Source: Xiphias gladius (lineage: Eukaryota > Chordata > Actinopteri > Istiophoriformes > Xiphiidae). From it: 64,000 nucleotides of DNA. Under the pieces are notes generated by a model, which did not search any database, was not told the origin of the DNA, and saw nothing but the letters and a program-made list of their open reading frames with translations. Of this stretch, positions 37,791 to 52,832 are shown in pieces. Each line of letters starts with the position of its first letter. Positions within the stretch are counted from its first letter, which is position 1. Both the position numbers and the translations under genes were made by a program. Location of the stretch: the NCBI RefSeq assembly GCF_016859285.1, contig NC_053419.1:11062501-11126500 (forward strand). The letters are read 5' to 3'.

Positions 37791-40700
37791 CGTGCATGCG
37801 TGCGCACATTTTTAAATCCATCTATCTATGCTCTTTATTATCTTCTGAGGGACTTTGGACCAATCAAGGTGTGTTTGTCTTTTATACAAAAACAGATGTT
37901 AAAGCTTTCAGGGAAGTGGAGCAGAACTGAATTGCAGTAGGGTTTATAAGTAGTTTCATAGTAAAAATAATCATAATGCTCTGTATTCAGTAAATAGTAT
38001 TTCTGCTTCTTATAATAAAAGGGGAATGCTCCGCATTGAATTTTAGGTTAGCCTCATTAAATTTGTTTCTTTCAATTCAGCCTAGTATCCTAAGAATTAC
38101 ATTCATATTGGGTGATTTTTCACCTCACAATTTATGTCCAACGCCAGTATTTAGTGTTAATGCAGGAAGTAATGTGCCTTTTATAGAGAGAGCCGTAAAG
38201 TAAAGGTGAGGAGATCGGGTTGGTGGGTTGGCGTTTGGCGGGTCTGACATTCAAGCAAGCGATCGGAACGTTTTTGACCTGTGTTGATGTGTGTAAATTG
38301 ATTTTCTCTTTGTTGTACAGTAAATGCCTATGTCATGTGTAATTTGTAAATCCAAAGGAATGCAGATGTTGGTGCCTTTTTAATGGGCAGGTAGCAGGCA
38401 ATGTAGTTATTGGTGCACTAAGAGTACATGAGGGGATAGAGAACATGTCTCTATGGAAACGTTTAGATGAAAGTGAAAGGCTGACGACAATGAAGTCTGA
38501 GTCTGAGTGTAACAAATGAGTTTCGAGTTGTTCCTGGAAGAGTAGTCTTTTGTTGTACTGTCTGTTGTGCTGAATAGAGCATATGTATGTCCTTACTCCC
38601 ACCTGCAGCTAGGGAGGAAAAGAGTGGGTTTAAAGAAGGTGCAAGAAGTAACGAGACCACTTTTTCATTTGTGGTGGGTGTTGAGCACAAGGTGTAAAGT
38701 CTATATGACTTGGATCACTTGCATTAAAAAAAACAAAAAAAAATTCACATCCAACTATGAAACACCATATCAAAACACCACCCAAAAAAGGCAGATTAAG
38801 ACAGCAATTGAAACACTGTTAAAGTAAATGAGATTTTTCTATAAGGGAACAGCTGTTTGAGCAAGTTTCTACTGCAGATGTTAATGCTGGACATATGGCA
38901 GTTTGCTTGGGTCAGTTCATATGCATGTGTATGTGTCCTTTTGATCGGCATGTTTGAGTGTGTTTGCATGTGATTGTTCAGACCTACCCTGTGCAGACAG
39001 CTCCAGCGGTGACTCGAACTCGACAGAATAAGGCCTCATCAGATTCTTCAGTTTCTGGAACAGCTGTTGGGCCGAGATAGGAAAGCAAACACCAATTAAT
39101 CCCACTGCACTTGGACACACTCGCAGCAGGGGAGCCTGCATCTTCAAACTCAACATGCATGCACACACACAAACATAGAAACATATAGAAGAACTGCAAT
39201 GAATCCAGTTCATTACTGCCAAAGAGACATATGCACTTCCTTCCTGTGCAGGTAACAAGGAGGACAGGAAATGAGATGAGAGTATAAGTTGCAAAGGTGT
39301 TACGTTTTCCTTCTTGGCTTCACATGAGCTCTCTGTATTTTCATGAAACAACATACTTTTTCAAAAGCACAGTAAGATGTCCCACATTAAGAGTATTATG
39401 TTTGGGATATTACAGGAAACGAAGATTAAAATCAAACAGTTAACGAATCTGTAAAATGGAAGAATTTGAGATACTGGCTGGTATCCTGCATTTTTAGTAC
39501 TGTAAGTGTTTTTTTTTCTCATACGACAAAGACATCAAGAGCTACATTTAGGCTAATATGACATTTAGTGCTAAAGTAATTGGTCAATTTAAAAAATTCA
39601 TCAACCAAAAACGTCAAACATTTGTAGATTCCTGCTCATAAAATTAGAGAATTTAGTTTGGGTTTTTTTCAGTATTATATCATTGTAGATGGTATACTGT
39701 TGGGTTTCCAAGTGTTGGTCAGACAAAAAATAATAATTTGAAGACATCCCTTTGAGCTCCGAGAGCTTGTGAGCTTGTTTTTTTTAGACAAACCCAATCG
39801 AAAGAAAAAAAAACTGATGTATTAATCAACAGTGAAAATAATCATTAGTTGCAGCTTTAATTACATAATCACTGTGATTGTGAGCTGTACAGCAGTTTTA
39901 AGTTTTTCACTTGTCTCCTGCAGTTTATTGCCTCACTGACGCTTTACTGTCTACATTAAAAATTGAAGCTCACTGATTTGTTGCTTGGATTAAGTCAAGA
40001 GGGATCTCGATACCTCCCTGTCAGAGAAATCAAAGGCCAAATTTGCCTTCGTTTTTCGGCTTTCATTTCTTGTGTTTGCAGTCCTTTGAAAAAGATAAAA
40101 GAAGAAAGCTCTCTGCCAGATATAGAGCAGAGGATGGTTTGGGAGACAGCATGGCTTGTCTGTAGGGCAGAGATAGCTGCAGGTAAATAACAAATCTCAG
40201 ATCATTTGTTTCATGTTGGGCAGTTTCTTTTCTGTCCTGGGTGGCTTCTTGCAAGCCCTCACTTGCCAAGACTGATTCAGATTTGATGCTGACAAAAGCA
40301 AAGCATGCTAGAAAATCCCTGGACGAAAACTGGGTCGCACTGTCTCTTTGACCTGCTCACCTGCTGTTCTCCACCCCCAGCCTTTGTTTCCATTCTCTCA
40401 GCCTCCAACCCGTGTTTCAAAGCAGCTATTAGATTGTTTGAGTGCTGTATTTTCAAGTGCAGCCTGTCCATATTTCACATGGCAGTGCTTTCCAGTTACC
40501 ACAGAGCACCAACATTTTTTCTCTTTTACCAGCCAGTTTATGTTTCGCCTTATCCAGGTATCATTTCCATCACATTCACTTTCCTGCATATGTCACTCCT
40601 CTAAAATCCAAAACAGAGAAACTGAGATCAGAGCAAGACGACATTAAAGAGACAATTAACATTACAAAATCAGCTTTTGTTGTGCTTGACAAGTCAGATC

Positions 40701-43700
40701 TCTTTGATATTTTCTGAGTGATTTTATTAATCGTGCATTCACCAATATGATTTTACTTTTCAAACAGAGAGGGGGTGGTTTAAATTTACCCCTCTGACGA
40801 AGTCAACCCGCTCTAGCACTGCTACAGGCTCATCACAATATTTATAAGATTAAACATACACCTTGTTACATTATATCAGGGTTCTGTGAGTGAGTGTCTG
40901 TATTAAGTTGTGACTTGAGGCACTTGGTATGTATGGCTTGCTTTCAAATTTGCATTTAAGAGAAGTTTAGCTCAACGTGTTTGAAATCACGGCCTCTTAA
41001 TTGAAGTCCTGTTTTTTTACTGTTGTTTATATGTTGTATGTTTGCAAGTAATTGTGATGCGCTGTCTGGAGTGCAGCATTTGGCAGCATTTTTAACTTAC
41101 TGTTTAAAAATGGATTGAATGGGGAATCAAGCTTTCTCCGTTTAAACTCTGGCTAAAAGAGGCAGGGAGCGAGTGATGTGTACTGTTGATGAAGATAAAT
41201 AAAACAGTGCCCACATACGTCTGGCCATGTACTCTAGTTGCCAGTGGAGAACAAGTTTGGAGTTGCCCAGAATGAAAAGCACAACAACTAGGTCAGTGCA
41301 GGGAACATTTATACATCCTAAAAATTGTATGTGTGTCTTCTGCAAAGTTACAAGCAAAATTCATTAACTGTATTTTCTAACTGTGCTGTTATAAAGACTT
41401 CAACAGACAAATGTGAAAATATCACTGTGGGATCTTGGAACTAAGCCAAACCCAAAAAGGAGAAACACACCAATTTTGTTGTTTTGGATCTCTTGAAACC
41501 ACTGCATTTATGTTTGTCAGTAGGGGTGGAGATATCGCTGATGTGCTGTCTGTTTTGCAGACTGCAAGATTATCCATCAGCCCCGGAGACATTTTGGCAG
41601 ATACGACTGGAACACACAGACAGGTCAGACAAACACTGCTGGCTATAGCGTGTGTATTTGTGTGCGCGTGTGTCTGCCAGCTTGTTTGAGTGTTTTTTAT
41701 TTTATTTTATTTTTTTTGTGTAAGTGTGTATGTGGCTATGTGTTTTATTATTTGTTCATGCCAGGTAGAGAGAGGTAGAGCATCACTCAGCAGTGCTCCT
41801 CAGCTATATCCAGCAACATTACTCAGTGTGAGATAATAGTCACATGTGGAGAAAGAGAAAGGGAGTAATACAGAAAGCTAGCAGGATGCTGATTATCAGA
41901 CAGAGATAGGAACAGACACAGTGTGCATAAATATGAAAGCAGATGGCAGCAAACCAGGAAATGAGTACAAAAGGAGGCAGAGACAAAATTGGGCAGAAGC
42001 GAGCACGAAGAAGTGTTTACTGTAATGATAAGAGACAGGGAACCAAAACTCTATAAACCTTGGGCATCCTAAGTTATTAAATCCATTTATGTGGCGCACA
42101 AGCCTAGATTTTCAACTTGTTATGATTTAAGGTGGAATTATAGTTCATCATACACTGAGTCACGGTGTACAGCTGTCACACTGTAGGTGCCATAGGAACT
42201 GATTTATGGTTCAGTTTGCTTTCACCCATTGATATCTTCTAATTTGTATAGTCCAATATCACAAATCACAAATGGGGGCTTAATAATCTGTACATCATTA
42301 TGACACCCTCTGTCTTTAGACCCTCATATCGGATAAGGAAAAGTTCCCCCCAAAAACCCCTAATGCGACAAAATGGAGGAAACCTCTGGAAGAGCAACAG
42401 AGGGACCCCTCTTCTACGACGAATTTGAATGGGCACATAATTAATTTTGTCTGTATGGTGAATATATTCTTGTGTATATGTGGTGTCATACAACTGGTCC
42501 AGATATCCTTGCATATATAATAAATCTTACTATCCTAACAGTGCTTGCTTTCTTAATGATATTGGCCTTTTTAATGAGTGCCAAGAGTCCTGAGGATGAG
42601 TGTAGGAAAACAGGCAGTCTGCCAAGGTTGTACAGTTGACGTTGATCCACTTGTTTCTGGTTACTCCGCTGCCTAATTTTGTTGGCAAGCTAGCATGTGA
42701 GTTCTTTGATATATTGTCATTGTAGTGTAAGGCAGCGATTTTTTTTTACAACGCTGATTTCGCCAACTACAATGAAGAACCCAAAATACTTTCACAAACT
42801 TCCTTTCAAATGCTTCAGAGTCGTGATTATCCAATTAGCATGTCTTTGCCTGCTATTGCCCTCCTCCATTTTCATTTATTAGCTTAGTTTACTGATTGGT
42901 CAATAGTATGGCATTGCATCAAGCTGGTAGTGAATTTTAAGAAATGCCCCCCAGCTGGATCACAAGCAAAGTGCTTCAGATTGTTGTATAAGCTTATAGA
43001 CTGTAATTTTAGAATTCAAACAGGTCAGTACTGTAACTAACCACCTTTAAACAAATGTTTGAAATTCAGATAAAAAATGACAGCCCTAGTGTGCAGCACA
43101 CATCTGAAAAGCAGAGTTCAGACATGGAACTAAACTACTCTACATCAACTAGTGAGTGACGCAACTTTTCTGCCATTAGCTCCCCTCTGGGGAGTTTGTT
43201 CTCAGATTTGTCCATCATTTCATTCATAGTGTTTTTGGACGAGTGGGGAAAATAAAGATCTGTGTGCTAGCTAGTCTGGTATCTGTCAGGTAGCAAGTTC
43301 GTTAGCTCGGTCATTAGCAGACTAACATCACACAGTTTATTGAAAAGACCTATTTGTACCATCAACTTCTGTTTCACAACAGTCTACAAACCATGCATCG
43401 TCTGTGGAGCAGAACTCCAACAGAGCAGGGTTGAATAAAAATGGATGGTGCCACACAACTGAGCTACAATAGCTTCCTCCATTTTTTTGCCCTCTAGCTC
43501 CCTGTTCCTTCAAAGATCAGCACTGTCAAGACAGCTTGCTGTTGGTGAAGAGTACAAATTCCAACGTCACAGTTCACCAAAGTTGAGCTTCATGCAAAGG
43601 ATTTGCTCAGATTTACCTCGCCCCCACATGCAAATCCGCTATTTGCAGCAATTCCATTGAAATGAATTTTGCCAAAAAAATTTTGCAGTTTTAAATCCAG

Positions 43701-46700
43701 GTGTGACTGGGCCTTTCAATATGTAAAATGTTTCATATGAAATATGAAACATTGAAATTATAGTGGTTTTCAAGATGAGCTTTTATGTTTTTCAGTCCTG
43801 TTTTTTGAAAACCTGCTAAAATGAATATGGGAAACAGTGAGTTAGGGTTTCTGTGCGTGAGTGTACAGTATGTGTTGTGCATTAGTGTCTATATACCTTT
43901 TCTCCATTGGGGTTGCCCAGGACATAGCATCCCATTATATGGATGAGGTTGGGCTCTGGGTTGACTTTACTCATGAAGCGACTGAGCCTCCTCCAGAATC
44001 TGAACAAAGACAAGGCTACAGTTACATGGGCCAGTGTTTTTCTTGGATTGACAGTTGCCATGAAATTAAGCAACATGAAAATGACCCTGTCCTCTTCACA
44101 CACACCACGGCAAGCATTCAGAAAAAACACATTTCTAACACGCCACTCCAAATGTATTAGCTTACTGCTGTACTTTTGCACTGAAGCAACTGTTTGAACA
44201 GAATATCTTGCTAGGACAGTTATGGAGCGGAAGGTGAGCCTTGTGTTTATATTCCTGATACAAAGTAAACATCACCTATTCAAAGATGGTTCCCCTTGGA
44301 GAGATGCATCACTCAAAAAAGTAGTAGATCATACTCATAACTGGCAAACAAGTATAGGGAGAGCACTGCATGGTCCCGGTGGAACATCTTTCATATAAAC
44401 AAGTGGGAGAGCTTTCGCAGAAAGAGTATTAATATTCTGAAAATAGAGCAAAGAGCATTTACATGACAAATTTGTTTCAGGATTTGTGATTGGGAATGAG
44501 CCAGTTTATTCTGATAGAGGTGTTTACATGAGGAATTTGAATTTGATTCGGGCCTTATTCTGATCATAGATTAAATAAAGGGCTCAGTGAAAATCTAGTT
44601 AAGGTATCTTAATGATGAAATACTGGTTGTTCTCAGTCATGTTTTCTATGTCTTGCAAACACCACTGTGCTTTAGAAGACATGGACAATGTGAATTGCCA
44701 TGATGTTTGACAATAGAAGGCTCTAGGTGAGAAAACTAATATTCATTGAACAGAGATGGACCCAGAAGTCCAGCGGTAACTCACTGGCTCATATCCTCCT
44801 CCTTTTCCACCTTAGCGAATGTTGCCACTTTATTCTTCAGTAAATACAGATGACCGGGGCCTCCCTAAGAAAGGCACACGAGTAAAAAACATTATCACAA
44901 CTGCTAACTTGCCTCCTCCTAATTAAGATCTTGGGATCTTAGTTCCCAAAGGAAGTTATTTAACACAGTTTAGCTAGTTATTCAGGGAATTCCATATACA
45001 TTTTACGAATGAGCATATAACCCCATTTATCCGTGGGGAAAAAAAAAACATACATGGAATACGGTCTTAGTTTTTTCTTTGTCGCCTTGTTCCTCACCTG
45101 ACAAAAGATGAGCATCCTCCAGAACTTGCTTCCTCTCCTGTAAGCTGTGAGCTTCTTCTCTATTTCCTCTGTGGAGAGAGAAAAAGATTTGGAAGGATTT
45201 GAATGACAGTGGCCAAGAATGGCAAGAGAAAGGAATATGAAAGAAAAAACAAGAAACAGAGTAGAGAGAGAGAGAGAGAGAGAGAGATAAATGCGAACAG
45301 TGAACACAAACGAGATCTCTGGAGGGTGAGTTCAAGTACAGGTGTAATAATAGACAGCAGAGACACTAACAGAAGATGTAGTTCAAATTGAATTCAACAG
45401 TGTTTACATGAGGCAGCAGGAAATTTCACAGCAAAATAAAATAAGGGGTATGAAAGACCGTAAAATGGAAAGCTGAAATCTGTGAAATGTGTAAATTATT
45501 CATTGACGTTCTTTCAGTTACTCTGTGTGAGCTTTATTCCATGCAGAATTCATTACCTGGGTTCTTTTACTGTATGTGCTTCTGCTATGAGCAACAGAGG
45601 ATCATTTTCAAAAGGCAGAAATCAAATTAAAGACAAAAGCGAAGTCCTTTTTGCAGGATTTTAACTGGTGCCCAATGAACGGACCATTTACAGACCTCAG
45701 CTATTTCTTGGAGATTTGATTGCAGGTAAGGTTTAGCCTAAAGCTATTTTCTGACCTTTAACTCCCACAGTATGAGTCAGAGTTCAGACTCCACTCCTCA
45801 GGCAAACTGCTGCACAGTTCAGGTTAGTGGTGATGGATTTTCTTACCAGAGGGGGGAACTCGTATCATCTACATCTTTTTATAGTCATGCAAAATTTGTG
45901 TGTGTATAGGTTTATTTTTAAAAATAAATAATGTGTCTATTATTACTTCTTACTAGTTCAACTCATGACACAGCTTCCTTCAGCTGGACACTAGTGTTGC
46001 ATTTATTTTTTGCCTCATAAAAGTTTGCAATTGTTGCCATTTTCCATTTCATATTTTTATCTTCCATTAATATAGTCATAATTATTTTTCTAGAATATTC
46101 TTTGTTCTATTTTATTCACTACTCTAATTACTATATGTTAATCACTTTATTGTGATAGTAAAGGTCTATTAAATACGGGTGAAAAAGGAAGATACAAATG
46201 TACACAGAAATACTCACCCAAAATATCATCAAAAGTTGCATGTTCATGATCCTGAGGATTAAGGAATTCACATAAAACATTGTCATTTAACATTTTAAAA
46301 TACTAAAACTTACATTACAATACAGAAAGTACAGTATGAAGAGTGTAAAGAAACCTGTCTCTATCAAATAACACATATTTTTAAAAGAAGCAATTTATCT
46401 ATATACTTGTACATAGTATATTAGTACAACCCTGAGACAGGGTTACCATGTATTGTATTGTGTGTCTTTCTTTGCAGCGTGTCTCATGTTTCGGTGTATT
46501 TGACTCACATAGAGGATGGGGATGATGGAGGGGTCATCCCTGCGGATTATAGTGGGAACATACTCCGCCTTGGGGACCTTAGAAGAAATCAGCTAAAGGG
46601 GACGGAGAAACAGAAGAGGGAGAGGAAAGATTGGTTGAGTGGGATGTGAGGAAAAGGGGGGTAAAGTTGTGGAAGTGAAGAGAATAGCGGAGTTTCAGGG

Positions 46701-49700
46701 GGGAAAAAGCAGAGCAAAGAGGGGAAAAAGCAAACTTTATCACATCCTCAGGCCTGCAGGGGAAAGTACAGCACTATTTAATATGCAGAGTGCTATGGCA
46801 GAGAATGATTTAGAGAGATTACAGGTAATGCAGCAGATTATCATGCTACAGTGCTTTTTTTTTTTTCTTAGACCAGTAATCAATATGTAATCCTACAAAA
46901 AACATTTTCTAAAACAGTTATTTTGTTGGACCTCATTAACTACAGATGGGGGAAATAAATAGTCTATATGTTAAAGCAAGCTGAGGATTGTAATTGTTGT
47001 TCTTCATCATAAAATGTGTAAATCGACACTAAAAGTAAGGGTTAAAACAACACTGTTACTTCTTTTTGTTATGAGTGTGAGACATGGGACAGAAATGAGA
47101 ACAATAATACAACTAGATTAAGGGAGGATGCTATACCAGCAAAGGATTTACTGAAACATCAAAACCGTTAACTGTAAGGTAATTTCACAGTTTAACTAGA
47201 ATGGCTCTCACTAGAGCTCATACCTCCGCCACGGCCAAATACTGTCGAAAATGTCGAAAAATGCCCTGTCTCGCAATGTTACGTAAAGTGATAAGAAATA
47301 TATCTAAAAACGGGTTCAGTACTTTTTGTGTAATCCTGCTGACAAATAAACAAACAAACCACAACCTCCCTGTTGGAAGTAAGGACAGTGACAGTTGATG
47401 ACTTAATCTGTTTGTAAACACTTTAATATTTGATTCAGTATAATATTGTGAGCTTCCTGCTGAGTCCTCATTTCCTCATCCAGTCCCCCAATTATAGATA
47501 TTTGCATTTGATTAAATAATCTACTACGATTTTGATCTCCTACCATTATTTTGGGAGGTATAAAGTCGTCTCCCTCGCAGGCGAGCCGCTCCATCTCTCT
47601 CTCCTCCTCCCAGTCTATAGCGTCATCGAGGCCTCCTTCGTCCAGGGTGCCACAGGAAGTCTGCAGGTCTCCGCCTAGAAGAGAATATAACCCACCGGTG
47701 AGGAAAGGGACTGGAGATAATGGGGTGTGGGCCAAAGTGTTGGGATTGGAGCAGGAGGCAAGAAAGGTGACACAGAAAGAGAAAATGAGGGAGTGAAGGA
47801 AGGATGTGTCCAGGAAGTGGAGAAAGGTGAGAGTGGAGGAGAGGAAAACAGATGGAGCTTGTCAGTAATGGCAGTGGCATAATAAAATGACAGATGGAAC
47901 AGGAGAGAGCTGAGACAGCTGGCAGAGTCAGAAAAAAGAATGACTGAGTGTGGATACAGGGTTTCTGGCGTTAACTAATAAGGAGCGTTATGAAAACCTC
48001 ACTGGGCTCACAGGGCGGCTATTCTGATTCGATAAGGTGCTAGGTAGCATCAGGTCGTGCTTCTCTGACATGTAATCATAATGTATATAACACACTATTT
48101 ATACTTGCAAAAGTTACCATTTAGTTGATCATTTTTGTATCTGTGATTGTCAGTATTGACAATACACAGCTTGAATTAGTTCACACCTAGTGGAGGAGTT
48201 ATTAATGTGGTGTCCAACTCATTCGTGTATTTGTCCATTGTTTGAGAGTTAAAACTCTCCAGAGACTCTACTTTTTTGTAGTTTGAAAACAGATAGGATG
48301 TAAAGTTGCTGTGTGTCTTTAATACATGCGAAGGTAAATCAAGGTTGTTTCTTTTCGTAACAATGTGAGCAGCCTTGAATGTTGTCCTTGTACCAACTCT
48401 GGTATAAAATGGCTTTGACACTGCAGTTGTAAGTTTGTCATGTCAAATGAAGAAATGACTTTTAAACTGAGAAAACGTAAAGGAAAGCAAGTCTGTCTAT
48501 AATGACTATCCCTGTGACTCAACATTCATTCAACTCAATATCTTAAGTTTATTGAATTGTTTTCTCGAGTTCATTTAACTTAACTCAGTTAGTTTTAACC
48601 TTTTGAAAATCATAAGACGACGTTGAACTCACTATTTAACTTAATTCATAACTTCAACCTGAGTTCAGTTATCTCACATTTTAAATGATTTTACAGTGTA
48701 GAACCAACAAGGACACTATTATTTTAGCACAAGGAGAAAATCCAACTAATTAATTATTGTTGACGTTATTATTGTCGGACAATTTCTGTGTCAGAAAACC
48801 CGTTGCGCTGAGACTTTGTTTTGAATTCTTTAATCGCCAGGGATAGCCTTGCCGATGTGAACTTTAGCAGATGGGTATAAAAAGTTGGATCCTTGAGTTT
48901 GTAGTTCGCTTGGATCAAGTATGTATTTCCTAATCTTCTTGTTGTTACCATGTAGCTGCACCTTGTAGTTGTTTTCTTAACAAGTACACTTGCTTTGCCT
49001 GAGTGGTGTGACGCAGTTTTTATTTCTTCGCCTGATAATTATTCCACATGTTTCTGTAAAAAGTTTTAATCCTTGTTAGGTTAAGTGCTTTCATAGAAAA
49101 CTGTTATACTACTGATGACTGCAATTCTTTTCCGCTGAATGTTAAAGTCAGTGTCAGTAGGGCTTAGCTCAAAGACTTAGTCAATAGGTTCTGTAAACAA
49201 TCTAATTAAAAAGGAACTGTATATACCCAGGGGGAAATAGCAATTTGAAAAGGAGATTTGAAGAACAGTAGGGGGAAAAAATGGAAATGACATCCAAGAC
49301 TGGCCATTAATGTCGCTCCTCCAGAGAACAATACCTTTCCACCAGAAAAGAGAGAGAATGAGGCATCAACCACACCATTAGACTGTCACCAACAGGTCAT
49401 TTATTTTGCATCACACTCTGACACACAGAAACACTGAAGATGGAAGTGGAGAAAAAACAGAAAACCACAAACTCCGACATCAACATACACAAACAGCACA
49501 TGCAAACAGTGTGTGTTCGAGCCTTTTTAGAAACACTGAGACACACCTCGCACACTGCCGTAACCTACGTGCCAGCTGACACACTGGGACTGGGACACAC
49601 TCCAGTTTGGAAGACATACTCACATAAACAGAGAGAGCATCACAAAGTTGAAGAAAGACCCACGGTCATAGGGAGACAGATGGACAGGGTCAGAGTCAAC

Positions 49701-51231
49701 AGCGGAGACAGTCAGTTGGTACGTGTGATTGTGTTTCATGTGCAAGTGTCTGCGAATTTTCCGTGTTAGTTGCTCTGGATCTGTCAAAGCCAGGGAGCGA
49801 GCTGCAAAACTGGGACATCAAAATGTCACCTCTACGCAACAGAGAAGTCCACGGTACATACAGCACAGTGTTCTGTTATATCACAGGTCCTATTTGGCAT
49901 GTGTCTGTACAGGCCGCAGACAAAACTGGCAAACTCTTTATGACATGTTGCTTTAACTTTCAAGTAACTAAAGCACCACCTGAAATATATTGTGTGTAGT
50001 GGATAAAAGTAGTCAAAGTACAAGTACCCCAAATTTGTACTTCCCTGTACAAAGTACTCAGCTTAGACCTTTGCATTTGTCAGTATTTGTCACCCCTTGC
50101 GCTGTACACCCTTTTCTTTGTAGATTCACTTTGTTTGTTTGTTCCCCTGACATGTTAAATATCTTTTTTAATACCTATTTTTATTAATATTATGGGTTGT
50201 TTTTTTTTGACTGATTGACCTTTATTAAGGGCAATGACGCAATGGCCTCATTTCAGCTGTAGTGTAAGTCGGCTCATGCTGGTATATCACTGTTGATTGC
50301 AAAGTCCTTTTTTTATGGCTGGCAAATGCTGCTATGTGGCTTTCAACTCCGTATGAGCCGCCTGTGTATGGGAGTTAATTAATAAAAAATGTACCGAGTG
50401 AGCACAAAGCAAACTCTGTAATCAATCTGCCTGTCAAGATGCAAGGGAACAAAGGGACACATCAGTAATTTATTAGTACACGCATAGTAAATAGTACATA
50501 GTTCAGAATGTACTCTTATAGTTCTCACTGCAGCTGTTTTGGCAGGTTATAAACACTTGAGAACATGAGAAGACACTGTTTAACAGGACATTATTGTATC
50601 TGGCAGTTTGGGTGATATTTAGTTTGTGTTAGTATCAGTTGACCTCATTTGGAAGTAGTGCGAGGTTATTTAACAGGTGGGCTCTTACAGGTCCAGGTCA
50701 CCTTAAGTGTACATGCCAAGAATACAAACTGACAAAAGTTAGCAAGTAAGACACCCCACTGCTTGCTCACACTAAGTAATACAATTCCTCTTGCAAGATT
50801 AAAACGTCCATTACTTTCACAAAATTACCCTTGCATGCTATCAAAACTTGTTCTGCTCATGAATCGGTCTCTGGATGTTCTTCATCCATGCAAATTTGTT
50901 TTAGTGCCATCTCAACATTCACGCAAATTTGGTACACTTAGAAGCACATCAATGGATATACATATACTGTATGTTTGTAAATGTGATCTGGTTACCTCAA
51001 AGTTAAAGCCTTAATTTGCACCATTTTTGTCTATCCCCTGCAGTTGTAGGAAAACTGTGTGTGTACATGCACGTGTGTGAGTCTGTGATAACTCACTGTC
51101 TCTGGATTCATGAGGAGAGTCAGTCTTGACAGGGGTGGGGTCACTCCAGGAACGGCTGAAACTCTTCGATCTACGCTCAGCGAATGCTAGTGGAGGCGGG
51201 GGAGAGATAGTCTCTCATACACACACCCACA

Positions 51232-51262
<31 letters not shown>

Positions 51263-52767
51263 GCTCGCCAACTGGCTGTCTCCTCTGTACAGTCACCACC
51301 AAAACACATGAGAGTGCAAAGGCAGATGCAGCTACAAGTGCACAATTACAGTACACACAGTGCCATCCCTCCTCTGCACAAACGCACAAACAATTACCTA
51401 TAAAAAACAACCTGTCCAACAAACACACACATACACTATGCTGACAATCGCGTATCTTTAACATATAAAGCATCCTGCTGCTCATTCCTTTCTCTATGAT
51501 CATCAGTATGGATTTAAAAGGACCGTTCTTGTTTCCCAGATTTACTGAGCTGCAACTCGTCGATTAAATCAGCTCTGCTTTGAACAGTAATTACTCTGCT
51601 CTTATTTTTAGACTACTTGAAAGTTTTTGACACAGATAACAGTGTCCCTCTAGGCACCATATTTTTTGGCCTCTGTAATTTCTAGGCTGCTGTATCCTCG
51701 CTAACGCTTCTCTGTTCATTTTGCTGCCAATACCAACTTGTCTTCAGTGATAGGTGACATATTTGTTTTTTAATTGGGTTCAGGCTCAAAAACAAAATCC
51801 ATCTCTCTTGAGCCTGACTCTCGTTTTGACTTATTAACCTGTTTTCAAATAATGTGATAATGTTCTGTCTATTTTGCCATTTTACAGACCTGACATAATT
51901 ATAAGCCACTTTTACATATGTCTAGACACTGGTCTAGAGAATAACAGCTTCAACAAAAATTAACAAATTCCGTGATTTTTTTTTTTTTTCAGAAAAAGGT
52001 CAAGTACTTACAAACCAGTTGCCAATATGTCCATTTGAAAGAACTTTTCCAGATTTGTCATCTGAAGTGCTCTGTATCTTAAGTGTAGGAACATGAGACG
52101 TTTGGTTTGTGATAAAGTCATGAAGTAAAAAGCTTTTGAGTGTGTGTGTTACCTGATTTACCAGGTTTTGTACATATTGGTGTTGTAAGAATTTTTACCT
52201 TTCTAATGCCACACCTGAACGCTGCATCTTTGCTGTATTGGACACCTATAAAAGTGTAACCTGAATTTATATTCATTAGGGCATAGATTAACCAGTTAAC
52301 CTTTCTTTGTCCTTCACTATTTTCTTTCTGTTAAATGGTAACAAGTGGACAAGCTAACAGATCCCAGACCAGTCCCATAACATAATTACACACACATTTC
52401 CAGTGAATCCACCTATATAACCCAGACTAAAGATTTTGGTTTTCTGCTGGTGTCTTATAGACTTGTAGTAACAATCACACAGACACACACATTCAAAGCG
52501 TTGCAAACAGGAAAAGACCAACTGCAGCTTACACACTCATACACTACATACACACATGCACACACACATGGGCAGACTGGTATCGCTGGCTTATCAAACA
52601 CACCGATAAACATATAATCCTCAACGAAATGCAACAGAGCATTACAAAATCCCAGCTAAGCAGCAGCGCTCGGTGCCACACACATGCAAAAAAGAGAACG
52701 GGAAGAAAAAAAACACGGATGATGGCGGGGTGAACAGCGTCAGAGTCACTTGGAGCAGACATATCAA

Positions 52768-52832
<65 letters not shown>

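Larger units (their letters stand above)
39064..43896 (-). other. 4.8-kb intron of the unnamed gene
   Basis: Non-coding. It contains the hAT-like end near 39815-39861, a common fish repeat at about 42235-42430, and a 12-bp inverted repeat at 43727-43753. Open frames of up to 99 codons near 40.3-40.7 kb show no protein similarity I recognise. Confidence 0.65.

Noticed and set aside
38917..39354. Minus-strand open frame of 145 codons as an independent gene
   Set aside because: Only 38988-39063 is supported, as the LFQKLKNLMRPYS exon of the larger gene; the rest is intron read-through.
40305..40717. Overlapping open frames of 91-99 codons near 40.3-40.7 kb
   Set aside because: No recognisable domain, no splice partners, and they lie in an intron of the minus-strand gene; several overlapping frames at one place suggest stop-poor composition.
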